A stretch of 64,000 nucleotides of DNA from Candidatus Psyllophila symbiotica (GCA_030849185.1 CP102980.1:62001-126000), one strand, 5' to 3'; positions 1 through 10,582 are shown, counted from the first letter of the stretch. Made by a program: numbers and translations. The notes: generated from the letters alone by a model not told the origin.

Positions 1-199
1 TATATCTAGAACTTTGAGGGCAATATTTACAATCTTCAGGACAAGAACCGGTTTTTATAGATAAAAGAGTACTTATTTGAACTTTATTGGGTTTAAAATT
101 TTTTCTATGTACATTATGTGCTAAAAATATTAATTCTAATAACGGTTTATCAAAAAGTTCTTGAGTTTTATCTATCGTCCAATAAATTTTCTTATTCAT
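1..199 (-). CDS. bioB: Biotin synthase BioB (5' part only)
   Basis: Only the first 66 codons are in the window; the gene continues past the left edge. BioB is the radical-SAM iron-sulfur enzyme that inserts sulfur into dethiobiotin, the last step of biotin synthesis. The cluster-binding motif CPEDCKYC (Cys53, Cys57, Cys60, spacing C-x3-C-x2-C) is preceded by LSIKTGS and followed by PQSSRY, a combination I recognise as BioB-specific. The start is ATG at 199, since the N-terminus lines up with E. coli BioB ([18 protein letters not shown] against WTLSQVTELFEKPLLDL). It is divergent from bioA as in enterobacteria. The low-potential reductant is plausibly the flavodoxin and flavodoxin reductase encoded at 24400 and 21569. 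Confidence 0.95.
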   Translation of the reverse strand, partial: MNKKIYWTIDKTQELFDKPLLELIFLAHNVHRKNFKPNKVQISTLLSIKTGSCPEDCKYCPQSSRY

Positions 200-299
200 T
201 ATCAATACCTTTAAAAATTTACATTAAATTAAATGTATAATATATACATATAATATATATATAATGTCAATAATACTAATTTAATTATATAGTATATTT
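200..299. promoter_or_regulatory. Divergent bioB/bioA intergenic control region
   Basis: This 100-bp spacer must hold the promoters for both divergent biotin genes. It is rich in TATA-like words (around 238-263). It contains one short inverted repeat, TACATT at 220-225 and AATGTA at 232-237, with a 6-nt spacer. In E. coli this spacer holds the BirA operator, whose half-sites resemble TTGTAAACC; I do not see convincing half-sites here. That the region is a promoter follows from gene orientation; the assignment of individual boxes would be guesswork. Confidence 0.4.
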
Positions 300-1574
300 A
301 TGTTTATTAAAATAACAAAAAAACAATTTAATAAAAAAAATGTTTGGCATCCATATACTTCTATGATTAAACCATTAAAATGTTATTCTATAAAAAAAGC
401 AAAAGGTGTTGTATTAAAATTATTTAATAATATTAATTTAATAGACGGTATGTCTTCATGGTGGTCATGCATACATGGTTATAATAATTCAATATTAAAT
501 AAAGCTATAAAAACTCAAATCAAAAAAATGTCACATATTATGTTTGGAGGTTTTTATCACAAAGAAGCTCTTAAATTATGTAATAACTTAATCAATATTA
601 CTCCTAAAGAATTAAAATGTGTATTTTTAGCAGACTCTGGTTCTGTTGCAATTGAAATAGCTATAAAAATGTCATTGCAATATTGGCAATCAAAAGGAGA
701 GTATCGAGAAAAAATTTTAACAATTAAAAATGGTTATCATGGAGATACATTTGGAGCTATGTCAGTATGTGACCCAAAAAACTCAATGCATAATATATAC
801 AAAAAATATTTAACAAAACATATTTTCGCTGAATCTCCAAAATGTAAGTTTAATGAAAATTGGGACGAAAACGATATTAATTCTTTTAAATATTTAATTA
901 AAAAATATTCAAAAAAAATAGCATGTGTTATATTAGAACCTATCGTACAAGGAGCTGGTGGTATGAAAATTTATAACCCAATGTATCTAAAAAGAGTAAG
1001 TGAATTATGTAAAAAATATGAAATTTTATTAATATTAGATGAAATAGCAACAGGATTTGGACGTACTGGAAAATTATTTGCATATGAACATTCAGGAATT
1101 GTACCTGATATATTATGTTTAGGTAAATCATTGACAGGAGGTTATATGACTTTATCAGCTACTATTACTACTAAAAAAATTTCATATATTATAAGTAATA
1201 GTAAATCAGGGTGTTTTATGCATGGTCCCACTTTTATGGGTAATCCATTGGCATGTTCAATTGCTAATGCAAATTTAGAAATTTTAAATACAAATAAATG
1301 GATTAAAAAAGTTAAGTATATAGAAAATTATTTTAAAAAAACACTATTACCATTAATAAAATCTAATAAAATATTAGATATTAGAATATTAGGAGCAATA
1401 AGTATAATAGAAACAATTAATTATATTGATATAAATAAAATACAAAGATTTTTCATTAATAATGGTGTTTGGATAAGACCATTTGGAAAATTAATATATT
1501 TAATGCCACCTTATATAATTAAAAAAACTGAATTAAATATTTTAATCAATTCATTAATATCTTTATTTAAATAA
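300..1574 (+). CDS. bioA: Adenosylmethionine-8-amino-7-oxononanoate aminotransferase
   Basis: BioA transfers an amino group from S-adenosylmethionine to 7-keto-8-aminopelargonate, giving diaminopelargonate, the antepenultimate step of biotin synthesis; it is a PLP-dependent class III aminotransferase. The 424-residue product is close to the 429 of E. coli. Visible signatures are WHPYTSM near residue 17, DGMSSWWSCIHGYN near 49, the ADSGSVA turn near 111, and LILDEIATGFGRTG near 244. The LGKSLTGG motif holds the PLP lysine, Lys276. The first ATG is 300; no Shine-Dalgarno sequence is evident. It is divergent from bioB, the conserved enterobacterial arrangement. All expected catalytic segments are present, so it is probably functional. 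Confidence 0.96.
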   Translation: MFIKITKKQFNKKNVWHPYTSMIKPLKCYSIKKAKGVVLKLFNNINLIDGMSSWWSCIHGYNNSILNKAIKTQIKKMSHIMFGGFYHKEALKLCNNLINITPKELKCVFLADSGSVAIEIAIKMSLQYWQSKGEYREKILTIKNGYHGDTFGAMSVCDPKNSMHNIYKKYLTKHIFAESPKCKFNENWDENDINSFKYLIKKYSKKIACVILEPIVQGAGGMKIYNPMYLKRVSELCKKYEILLILDEIATGFGRTGKLFAYEHSGIVPDILCLGKSLTGGYMTLSATITTKKISYIISNSKSGCFMHGPTFMGNPLACSIANANLEILNTNKWIKKVKYIENYFKKTLLPLIKSNKILDIRILGAISIIETINYIDINKIQRFFINNGVWIRPFGKLIYLMPPYIIKKTELNILINSLISLFK

Positions 1575-1682
1575 AATTAACAATACTTAATCATACATTA
1601 ACTTTTAATATATTTATTATAAGTTATAAAATTATTTAAATTTAATCAAATTTAAATTATTTCAAATATTTACAGGAAAATA

Positions 1683-4238
1683 ATGATTAAAAGCACTTAT
1701 GATATTCGTAAAATATTTCTAGATTTTTTTAAATCTAAAAAACATAAAATTTTAAAAAGTAGCAAGCTTATACCTAAAAATGATAAAACTTTACTTTTTA
1801 CAAATTCAGGTATGAATCAATTTAAAAATATTTTTTTAGGTTTAGAAAACAGCAATTATTCACGTATTGCAACTTCACAACGTTGTATAAGAGCAGGAGG
1901 TAAACATAATGATTTAAAAAATGTCGGATATACTACATATCACCATACTTTTTTTGAAATGTTAGGAAATTTTAGTTTTAATGATTATTTTAAATTAGAT
2001 GCTATTAATTACGCATGGGAATTACTAACTAGCGAAAAATGGTTTAATTTACCTAAAAAAAAGTTATTAGTTACAGTATATGCTTCAGATAACGAAACAT
2101 TTAATATATGGAAAAATAACATTAAATTAAATAAAAATCAAATAATTCGTATTGGAGATAATAAAAATATACCATTTGAATCTGATAATTTTTGGAAAAT
2201 GGGAATAAATTATCCATGCGGACCTTGTACAGAGATTTTTTACGATAGAGGTAATAATTATAAAGGAAATTTACCTGGAAATATAAAAAAAAATGAAAGA
2301 TATGTTGAAATTTGGAATATTGTATTTATACAATTTGTATATGAATATAACAAAATTATGAAACCATTATCTAAAATATCAATAGATACTGGTATGGGAT
2401 TAGAAAGAATATCCTCAATAATACAAAAAGTAAATTCTAATTACGAAATTGATTTATTTAAAAAAATAATTAAAGAAATAAAAAAAATATCTAATAATAA
2501 TAATAATAAAATATCAACATATATTATAGCAGATCATATTCGTTCTACCGCATTTTTAATTTTAGATGGTATAACTCCATCAAATGAAGGTAGAGGATAT
2601 GTATTACGTAAAATAATAAGAAGAGCAATTTTACATGGAAATAAATTAGGTATTAAAAATATTTTTTTTTATAAATTAATAGATAATTTAACTAATATTA
2701 CAGAGTATAAAATATATAACTTAAAAAAAAATAGAGATAAAATTAAAAAAATAATTAAAATAGAAGAAAAAAAATTTTTACGTACTTTAAAAACAGGATT
2801 AAATTTACTAAATTTAAATATATCAAAATTAAGTAAAAATAATTGTAATAATAAATTAAGTGGAAAAGTAATATTTTATTTATATGATACTTATGGTTTT
2901 CCTTTTGATTTAATTAAAGAAATTTGTAACAAAAAAAAAATTAAAATAGATGAAATTAATTTTAATATTTTAATGAATAAACAACGTTTAAAATCATTAA
3001 ATTCTAATAAATTCTTTAAAAAAAAAAAAAAAAATTATAATTATATTAATATTTTAAATAAATATAAAAAAACAAAACAAAAAATAAAAATTATTGCTAT
3101 TTTAAAAAATTCTTATTTAGTAAATGAAATATTTTATAATGAAGAAGCTATTATAATATTAAATAATACTCCATTTTATAGTGAAACAAAAGAACAAATT
3201 GGCGATCAAGGGATATTAATAAATTCAAATGTTATATTTTTAATATATAATACAAAAAAACAAGGTAAAACAATTTTACATATAGGTAAAATAATTAAAG
3301 GAAATTTAAAAATTAATCAATTTATTAAACCTATTATTAATAAAAAATATCATATTAATACTTCAAAAAACCATTCTGCTTGTCATTTATTAAATAAAAC
3401 TTTAAATATTTTAATAAATAAAAATATTAAAAAAAAAAAATCTTTTGTAAATAGAAAATATTTAAAATTAGATTTTTTAAATAATTTAAAAATTAAAACA
3501 AAAGAAATTAATTATATAGAAAAATTTGTAAACAAAAAAATAATGCTAAATTTATTAATAAAAATAAAAAAAACAAAAAAAAATGAAAATGTAATAAATA
3601 TAAGTAATTTTTCAAAAGAAATATGTACAGGTACTCATGTAAAATATACAGGTGAAATAGGTATATTTTTAATTAAATCACATTATTATATATCAAATGG
3701 TATTTTTAGAATTATTGCAGTAACAGGAAAATATGCTTTAAAAATTATACAATTTAAAAATAATTTAATTAAAGAAATGTCAAAACTACTTAATACTGAT
3801 ATAAATAATATTAATAATACATTAATTAATATTTATAATAATAAAAAAAAAAATAAAATTAAAAAAAAAATATATAACAATTATATATTAAAAAATACAT
3901 ACTATTTTATATTTAAAAAAATAAATTTATTCTATGGAATTAAATTAATAATAATTAATATAAACATAATAAATTCAAAATTATTAAATAATTGCATAAA
4001 TAATATTAAAAAAAAGATAGGAACATCATTTATTATTTTAATATTTAAAGAAAAAGAAAAAAAAAAAATATTAATTCATATAACTTCAGATCTTACAAAA
4101 TTTATTAAAATTAATTTAATAACCATAAAAATAATTAAAAATTTAGGAGGTAAAGGAAAAAAAAATAAAAATTCATCAGAAATAAAAACCAATAGTATTA
4201 TAATAATACAAAAAATTTTAAAATATATTAATTTATAA
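1683..4238 (+). CDS. alaS: Alanyl-tRNA synthetase
   Basis: Charges tRNA-Ala and hydrolyses misacylated Ser/Gly-tRNA-Ala. The 851-residue product is slightly shorter than the 876 of E. coli. The class II core is at the N-terminus (SGMNQFKN, then HHTFFEMLGNFSF near residue 91, and DTGMGLER near 236). The editing site ligands are conserved: His564 and His568 in HSACH, and Cys648 and His652 in CTGTH. The C-terminal DHHA1-like region is eroded: the glycine-rich GGKGGGRxxxAQ seen in the family reads GGKGKKNKNSSEI. An AGGA element lies 7 nt before the ATG. It stands alone, 108 bp after bioA. recA and recX, its usual enterobacterial neighbours, are not here. Confidence 0.97.
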   Translation: MIKSTYDIRKIFLDFFKSKKHKILKSSKLIPKNDKTLLFTNSGMNQFKNIFLGLENSNYSRIATSQRCIRAGGKHNDLKNVGYTTYHHTFFEMLGNFSFNDYFKLDAINYAWELLTSEKWFNLPKKKLLVTVYASDNETFNIWKNNIKLNKNQIIRIGDNKNIPFESDNFWKMGINYPCGPCTEIFYDRGNNYKGNLPGNIKKNERYVEIWNIVFIQFVYEYNKIMKPLSKISIDTGMGLERISSIIQKVNSNYEIDLFKKIIKEIKKISNNNNNKISTYIIADHIRSTAFLILDGITPSNEGRGYVLRKIIRRAILHGNKLGIKNIFFYKLIDNLTNITEYKIYNLKKNRDKIKKIIKIEEKKFLRTLKTGLNLLNLNISKLSKNNCNNKLSGKVIFYLYDTYGFPFDLIKEICNKKKIKIDEINFNILMNKQRLKSLNSNKFFKKKKKNYNYINILNKYKKTKQKIKIIAILKNSYLVNEIFYNEEAIIILNNTPFYSETKEQIGDQGILINSNVIFLIYNTKKQGKTILHIGKIIKGNLKINQFIKPIINKKYHINTSKNHSACHLLNKTLNILINKNIKKKKSFVNRKYLKLDFLNNLKIKTKEINYIEKFVNKKIMLNLLIKIKKTKKNENVINISNFSKEICTGTHVKYTGEIGIFLIKSHYYISNGIFRIIAVTGKYALKIIQFKNNLIKEMSKLLNTDINNINNTLINIYNNKKKNKIKKKIYNNYILKNTYYFIFKKINLFYGIKLIIININIINSKLLNNCINNIKKKIGTSFIILIFKEKEKKKILIHITSDLTKFIKINLITIKIIKNLGGKGKKNKNSSEIKTNSIIIIQKILKYINL

Positions 4239-4253
4239 ATAAAATTTATATAA

Positions 4254-4338
4254 TACCCGGAGCGGGAATTGAACCCGCATAACATTTAAAGTTGAGGGAT
4301 TTTAAGTCCCTTGTGTATACCAATTTCACCACCCGGGC
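4254..4338 (-). tRNA. tRNA-Leu (anticodon UAA)
   Basis: On the minus strand the sequence reads GCCCGGGTGGTGAAATTGG at the 5' end, with anticodon loop ACTTAAAATC giving UAA, a long class II variable arm, and the T-loop GGGTTCAATTCCC. Acceptor GCCCGGG pairs with TCCGGGT apart from G-U wobbles at the ends. It closely matches E. coli tRNA-Leu(UAA). No 3' CCA is encoded; discriminator A at 4254. It is paired with tRNA-Cys 14 bp away and converges on alaS. Confidence 0.95.
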
Positions 4339-4352
4339 TATAAAATTTAAAT

Positions 4353-4423
4353 AAGCGCGTTCCGGAATCGAACCGGATTATACGGATTTGCAGTCCGCTA
4401 CATAACCAATTTGTTAACGCGCT
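4353..4423 (-). tRNA. tRNA-Cys (anticodon GCA)
   Basis: The minus strand gives acceptor AGCGCGT pairing with ACGCGCT, anticodon stem-loop GCGGACTGCAAATCCGT with anticodon GCA, and T-arm CCGGTTCGATTCCGG. Discriminator U (4353) is the known identity base for tRNA-Cys. It closely resembles the E. coli gene except that CCA is not encoded. It lies just upstream of tRNA-Leu(UAA) on the same strand, probably in one transcript; cysT-leuZ is also an enterobacterial pairing. Confidence 0.96.
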
Positions 4424-4624
4424 ATTATATAAACATTTATTTATATTATAATATTATTTAAATATAGTCAATATATTTTAAGTTTATTAAATATAATAAT
4501 TTTATATGATTTAAATAAATAATAATTTTATATAATATTTATTAATTTATTAAAATATTAACAATAATATATTTAATAAAAACAATAAATTATTATAAAA
4601 GTGTTAAAATATTGAGTAATTTAA

Positions 4625-5053
4625 ATGAAAACTTTTGTTGTTAAAAAAAAAGATCTTAAAAATAATTGGTATATTATTAATGCTGAAAACAAAATATTAG
4701 GTCGTTTAGCTACAGAATTAGCTAAACGTTTAATCGGAAAACATAAAATAAAATATACTACACATTTGGATAATGGTGATTATATTATTGTTTTAAACGC
4801 TAAAAAAATCATAATTTCTGGAAATAAAAAAAATAATAAAATATATTATAGACACACTGGATATATTGGAGGTATTAAAAAAAAAACATTTAAAGAAATG
4901 ATTTTGCATTATCCAGAAAAAATAATTAAAAATGCAGTTAAAGGTATGTTACCTAAAGGTCCGTTAGGGCGAATAATGTTCAAAAAATTAAAAGTATTTC
5001 CAGATAACAATCATAATCATTACGCTCAAAAACCTAAAATAATTAATATTTAA
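4625..5053 (+). CDS. rplM: Large-subunit ribosomal protein L13
   Basis: An early-assembly protein of the 50S subunit. The 142-residue length equals that of E. coli L13. Recognisable segments are [20 protein letters not shown] at the N-terminus, [16 protein letters not shown], the central [12 protein letters not shown] and the [10 protein letters not shown] loop, ending in HNHYAQKPK. It starts 200 bp downstream of the tRNA-Cys 5' end and is followed 17 bp later by rpsI, the universal rplM-rpsI operon. No clear Shine-Dalgarno sequence precedes the ATG. Confidence 0.98.
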   Translation: MKTFVVKKKDLKNNWYIINAENKILGRLATELAKRLIGKHKIKYTTHLDNGDYIIVLNAKKIIISGNKKNNKIYYRHTGYIGGIKKKTFKEMILHYPEKIIKNAVKGMLPKGPLGRIMFKKLKVFPDNNHNHYAQKPKIINI

Positions 5054-5070
5054 CATTTAAGATCATATTA

Positions 5071-5463
5071 ATGAATAATAAACAATATTATGGTACAGGT
5101 AGACGTAAAACTTCTACTGCACGTGTTTTTATGAAATCTGGTAATGGTAATTTTATTATAAATAATAATAATATAAATAAATATTTTACCAATAAAAACC
5201 AGCAATTAAAAATTTGCCAACCATTAAATTTAGTAAAAATAATAAATATTGTAAATTTATATATTACAGTAAAAGGTGGAGGAATTTCAAGTCAAGCTGA
5301 AGCTATAAGACATGGTATAAGTAGAGCAATTTTAAATTATAACAATAATTTGCGTTATATTCTTAAAAAAGAAGGATATATTAGTAGAGATTCAAGAAAA
5401 GTAGAAAGAAAAAAACCAGGTTTTAAAAAATCAAGAAAAAAACCACAATTCTCAAAACGTTAA
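5071..5463 (+). CDS. rpsI: Small-subunit ribosomal protein S9
   Basis: A 30S head protein whose C-terminal Lys/Arg tail reaches the P-site tRNA. 130 residues, the E. coli length. YYGTGRRKTSTARVF at the N-terminus, VKGGGISSQAEAIRHGISRA in the middle and the basic tail ending in FSKR are diagnostic. It is co-transcribed with rplM. A perfect GC-rich hairpin begins 13 bp after the stop codon and probably ends the operon. Confidence 0.98.
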   Translation: MNNKQYYGTGRRKTSTARVFMKSGNGNFIINNNNINKYFTNKNQQLKICQPLNLVKIINIVNLYITVKGGGISSQAEAIRHGISRAILNYNNNLRYILKKEGYISRDSRKVERKKPGFKKSRKKPQFSKR

Positions 5464-5475
5464 ATTAAAAAATTT

Positions 5476-5496
5476 AACCCGGTAAATTACCGGGTT
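5476..5496. terminator. Bidirectional hairpin between rpsI and cls
   Basis: A perfect 21-nt dyad: AACCCGGTAA, one central A, TTACCGGGTT. As RNA it forms at least an 8-bp stem with a small loop. Its six G/C pairs stand out in this AT-rich sequence. It lies between convergent rpsI (+) and cls (-). On the minus strand it is followed by AAATTTTTTAATTT, a convincing U-rich tract. On the plus strand the downstream tract is weaker. Confidence 0.65.
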
Positions 5497-5569
5497 ATAA
5501 AAATATTTATTAATTTTAAAATTATTAAATAAATTAAAAAATTAATATAAAATTAAATTAATTTTAAAT

Positions 5570-7033
5570 TTATAATATAGGATTAAATAAAAAAAAAAAA
5601 TATTCAATAACCATACACAAAAAAGATCTATTTTTCCATTTTATAAAATTAACAAATTTTGATTTTTTAATATATTTTTTTTGAATTTGAGATATAATAC
5701 TACTAAAATTATTATCTTCAATTACTAATATAATTTCCGAATTCAGACAAAAACTTCTAATATCAAAATTAACAGTCCCTAATATACTAACTTTATCATC
5801 AATTAATAAACTTTTAGTATGTAATAAAAATTTTTTAAATTCATAAATTTTAACACCAGATTTTAATAAATTATTATAAAAATATTTACTAGCCCATAAT
5901 ACCATTAATGAATCATTATATTTAGATAATACAATAATAACCTCAACTCCTTTTAATGATACATCGCAAATTGCTTTAATTAAATTATTAGTTGGAACAA
6001 AATATGGAGTAGTAATAACTAATTTTTTTTTAGCAGAATATATAGCTGTTAAGAATACATCATGTATTAATTTTTTAGAAATAATTAATTCAGATGAAAT
6101 AATATGAAAATTTTGATTTTTTTTATGATATAAAGATTCTTTTATATTTTTATATTGTTTTTTAGATATTATTCTTTTACCAGTTTCCATTTCCCAATCA
6201 AAACCATAAACAATACTCATTATGTTAGAAATTTTACCTTCAAAACGTATCATTATATCTATAAATTTATTAATTTTATTTTTATAATAATTATTATCAA
6301 TCATATTCATACTTCCAATATATGATATATTATTATCAATTAAAATTAATTTTTTATGCTGACGAATATCAATGCGTCTTAAAAAAACCCAAAACACATT
6401 TATTTTAAATGCTTCAACAATTTCAATGCCAGCCTTTCTCATTATTTTAGGATATTTACTATATAAAAAACTAAAGCAACCAATTGAATCTAAAATAATT
6501 CTACAACATAAACCTCTTTTAGATGCATTAATTAAAGCTTTCATAACTTTATCTACCATACCACCTTGTTTCCATATGTAAAAAATCATTTCAATTTTAT
6601 ATTTTGCATATTTAATATCATAAATTATTTTTTTAAATATTTTTTTAGTATTTGAAAAAACTTTAAATTCTTTTTTTTTAAAAAAAATATTAATTTCATT
6701 AATCCCATTTTTTTTAATTAATAAATTAAATAAAGGAATAGCAACTGTATATTTTTGATTATAAGATTTTTTTTGTTTTTTTTTAATTTCATTTATTATA
6801 TTATTTATTAAAGATTTTAAAATTTTTATTTTTTTATTTTTAAGTTTTTTAAAAAATAATTTAGTTAAAAATATATATACAAAAATTACTAATATAGGAA
6901 AAATATATATTAAAAATAATATTATTATAATATATGTTTTCGAATTATATTTTAATAAAATATATTCTATCAATATTAATGTTATTAAAAATAAAAATAT
7001 AATTATTAAATTTAAAAAAAAAAATTTAAACAT
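5570..7033 (-). CDS. cls: Cardiolipin synthase A
   Basis: A membrane-bound phospholipase-D-superfamily enzyme that joins phosphatidylglycerol molecules to make cardiolipin. 487 residues against 486 for E. coli ClsA. Two hydrophobic segments (about residues 3-27 and 34-60) anchor the N-terminus. Both HKD catalytic motifs are intact: His226-x-Lys228-x4-Asp233 and His405-x-Lys407-x4-Asp412. MIFYIWKQGGMVDKV and IGSMNMID are typical of ClsA. AAGGA sits 9 nt before the ATG. Retaining it implies that this organism still makes some phospholipid head groups of its own. Confidence 0.95.
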   Translation of the reverse strand: MFKFFFLNLIIIFLFLITLILIEYILLKYNSKTYIIIILFLIYIFPILVIFVYIFLTKLFFKKLKNKKIKILKSLINNIINEIKKKQKKSYNQKYTVAIPLFNLLIKKNGINEINIFFKKKEFKVFSNTKKIFKKIIYDIKYAKYKIEMIFYIWKQGGMVDKVMKALINASKRGLCCRIILDSIGCFSFLYSKYPKIMRKAGIEIVEAFKINVFWVFLRRIDIRQHKKLILIDNNISYIGSMNMIDNNYYKNKINKFIDIMIRFEGKISNIMSIVYGFDWEMETGKRIISKKQYKNIKESLYHKKNQNFHIISSELIISKKLIHDVFLTAIYSAKKKLVITTPYFVPTNNLIKAICDVSLKGVEVIIVLSKYNDSLMVLWASKYFYNNLLKSGVKIYEFKKFLLHTKSLLIDDKVSILGTVNFDIRSFCLNSEIILVIEDNNFSSIISQIQKKYIKKSKFVNFIKWKNRSFLCMVIEYFFFLFNPIL

Positions 7034-7136
7034 TTTAAAATCCTTATAAATTTATTTAAAATAAAAATTAAAATTTTATTATTTATTTATTTAAATATTT
7101 ATATATTAAATTAAAAATTTATTTTAAAGGAATTAT

Positions 7137-8873
7137 ATGCGAACTGAATATTGTGGAAATTTAAACATATCACATATTAACAAAAAAGTAACTTTATGTG
7201 GATGGGTAAATAAAATAAGAAATTTTGGTAATTTAATATTTGTTGATATGAGAGATTATAAAGGTATAGTTCAAATTGTATTTAATTCTATTAACAAAAT
7301 TACTTTTGAAAAAGCTTTAAAGTTACGTAATGAATTTTGTATCCAAATTAATGGTATAGTAAATAAACGCCCAGATAAACAAAAAAATATTAAAAAAAAA
7401 ACAGGAGAAATAGAAATTTTTTGTAATTATTTAAATATAATTAATATTTCTAAAAAAATACCATTAGATGTTAATAAAAAAAATTCAGAAAAAACAAGTT
7501 TAAAATATAGATATCTTGATTTACGTAAACCAGAAATGATTAAACGTTTTAAAATAAGATCAAAAATATGTAATTATATTCGTAATTTTTTAAATAAAAA
7601 TAATTTTATTGAAATTGAAACTCCAATATTAACAAAATCCACACCAGAAGGTGCTAGAGATTTTTTAGTACCTAGTAGAATAAATAAAGGCAAATTTTAT
7701 GCATTACCACAATCACCTCAAATATTTAAACAATTATTAATGATATCTGGATTTGATCGTTATTATCAAATAGCTAAATGTTTTAGAGATGAAGATTTAA
7801 GGTCAAATAGACAACCTGAATTTACTCAAATTGATATAGAAACTTCTTTTATAAAACCCAAAAAATTAATTAAAAAAATGGAAAAAATGATAAACAATTT
7901 ATTTTTAAAAATAAAAAAAAAAAATATTGGTAAATTTAAAATAATTACTTACTCTGAATCATTACGTCGTTATGGAACAGATAAACCTGATTTACGAAAT
8001 ACAATAGAATTAATAGAATTAAAAGATATATTTTTAAAAACAAATACATTAAATATTTTACCTAAAAAAATTTTAAATAATAACAACAATAATATTATTG
8101 GTATTAAAATAACTAATAATACAACAATAAATATTAAAACAATTTTAAATTATAACAAAACTATAAATAATAATAATTTATTATGGATAAAAATATATAA
8201 TATATCAAAAAATTTAAATGGTATAAAAAGCAATGTAATTAATTTTTTAAACATAAAAACATTAAAATTAATTTTAAAAAGAACAAAGGCTAAAAATAAC
8301 GATACGATATTAATAGGAATCAATAATTATGAAAATATTTATAATATAATGGGTAATTTAAGAAAAAAAATAGGAAAAATATTAAATTTAATAAATTTAA
8401 ATACTTGGTCAGCAGTATGGATTATAAATTATCCTTTATTTAAAAAAGATATAAAAAACAAAATAAATTCAACACACCATCCTTTTACAAATCCATATAT
8501 AAATAACATTAATAACTTAATTAATAATCCGATATCTTTATTTACTAATTCTTATGATATAATATTAAACGGTTGTGAAATAGGAGGGGGATCAGTAAGA
8601 ATTAATAATATAAAAATACAAAAAATTATTTTAAATATTTTAAATATTAAAAAACACAATTTTAAAAATTTAAATTTTTTTTTAGAAGCTTTTAAATATG
8701 GCACACCATATCACGCAGGTATAGCATTTGGTTTGGATAGATTAGTTATGTTATTAACAAACACAAAAAATATTCGAGATGTTATTATTTTTCCTAAAAC
8801 AACATCAGCTAAATGTTTAATGACAAACGCTCCAAACGAAATAGATTCAGATACTTTAAAAGAAATATTATAA
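7137..8873 (+). CDS. aspS: Aspartyl-tRNA synthetase
   Basis: Charges tRNA-Asp. A class IIb synthetase of 578 residues (590 in E. coli). An N-terminal OB-fold anticodon-binding domain spans roughly residues 1-110 (MRTEYCGNL, LCGWVNKIRNFGNLIFVDMRD). Motif 2 is FRDEDLRSNRQPEFTQID, and motif 3 is near the C-terminus (GIAFGLDRLVML). GARDFLVPSR and GCEIGGGSVRIN also fit. The bacterial GAD insertion (about residues 285-415) is present but very Asn/Ile/Lys-rich and hard to align. AAAGGA precedes the ATG. Its neighbours are divergent cls and gapA. Confidence 0.97.
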   Translation: MRTEYCGNLNISHINKKVTLCGWVNKIRNFGNLIFVDMRDYKGIVQIVFNSINKITFEKALKLRNEFCIQINGIVNKRPDKQKNIKKKTGEIEIFCNYLNIINISKKIPLDVNKKNSEKTSLKYRYLDLRKPEMIKRFKIRSKICNYIRNFLNKNNFIEIETPILTKSTPEGARDFLVPSRINKGKFYALPQSPQIFKQLLMISGFDRYYQIAKCFRDEDLRSNRQPEFTQIDIETSFIKPKKLIKKMEKMINNLFLKIKKKNIGKFKIITYSESLRRYGTDKPDLRNTIELIELKDIFLKTNTLNILPKKILNNNNNNIIGIKITNNTTINIKTILNYNKTINNNNLLWIKIYNISKNLNGIKSNVINFLNIKTLKLILKRTKAKNNDTILIGINNYENIYNIMGNLRKKIGKILNLINLNTWSAVWIINYPLFKKDIKNKINSTHHPFTNPYINNINNLINNPISLFTNSYDIILNGCEIGGGSVRINNIKIQKIILNILNIKKHNFKNLNFFLEAFKYGTPYHAGIAFGLDRLVMLLTNTKNIRDVIIFPKTTSAKCLMTNAPNEIDSDTLKEIL

Positions 8874-8909
8874 TTTAATAAATACAAAAAATAAATATTG
8901 AATTAAAAA

Positions 8910-8938
8910 TTGACATTTTAATATTTTATAATTAAAAT
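8910..8938 (+). promoter_or_regulatory. Candidate sigma-70 promoter of gapA
   Basis: TTGACA at 8910-8915 is a perfect -35 hexamer. It is followed after exactly 17 nt by TAAAAT at 8933-8938, a near-consensus -10. A second TATAAT overlaps the spacer at 8927-8932 but is too close to pair with this -35. The site is about 75 bp upstream of the gapA start. A perfect TTGACA is rare in this AT-rich sequence, which gives it weight. Confidence 0.5.
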
Positions 8939-8986
8939 TTAAATAATTATTACTTAAATAATCAAAAGAAAAATTACAAAACATAA

Positions 8987-10012
<1,026 letters not shown>

Positions 10013-10065
10013 TATTTAATAAATAATATAATATAAATAATTTATTAATTAAAAAAAGGATACAC

Positions 10066-10389
10066 ATGAAAAAAATAATTAAAGTAAATAAAGAAAATTT
10101 TGATATTAATATTTCAAAATCAAAAATTCCTGTTTTAGTAGATTTTTGGGCGGAATGGTGTGGTCCATGTAAAATAATTTCTAATAATTTAAATGAATTA
10201 ATTGAAGAATTTTCAAAAAAAATAATAATCGCTAAAATTGATATAGAAAAAAACCCTGAATTTTTACAAAAATATAATATTAGAAGCATTCCAACGTTAA
10301 TTCTATTTAAACAAAACATAGTTATAGGTAAAATAATCGGAGTTATGTCTAAAACAAAAATAAGAGAATTTATATTTAAAAATTTATAA
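10066..10389 (+). CDS. trxA: Thioredoxin 1
   Basis: A small cytosolic disulfide reductase. 107 residues (109 in E. coli). The active site WCGPC occupies residues 31-35 after VDFWAE, and the cis-proline turn RSIPTLILF is present. AAGGA lies 7 nt before the ATG. It is followed by rho, the same trxA-rho order as in E. coli. The partner thioredoxin reductase is not in this window. Confidence 0.97.
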   Translation: MKKIIKVNKENFDINISKSKIPVLVDFWAEWCGPCKIISNNLNELIEEFSKKIIIAKIDIEKNPEFLQKYNIRSIPTLILFKQNIVIGKIIGVMSKTKIREFIFKNL

Positions 10390-10582
10390 AATTAAATAAA
10401 ATCAAATAAATTTTATATATTTTAAAATATTCTAAATTATATAAATTATTAAATCACCTTATTAATTTTTAAATATTTTTTTATAAACATATTAAATAAT
10501 ATAAATATTTTTATTTTTATTTGATTACATTTTAAAAACATATTAAATAATTTTAAATAATACACTATAGCATAGGAATATA

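Noticed and set aside
4424-4624. Small RNA or hidden gene upstream of rplM
   Set aside because: No GC-rich structure, no open frame of note; read as promoter-bearing spacer only.
6372-6581. 69-codon plus-strand frame
   Set aside because: Antisense to cls between its catalytic motifs; no family resemblance.
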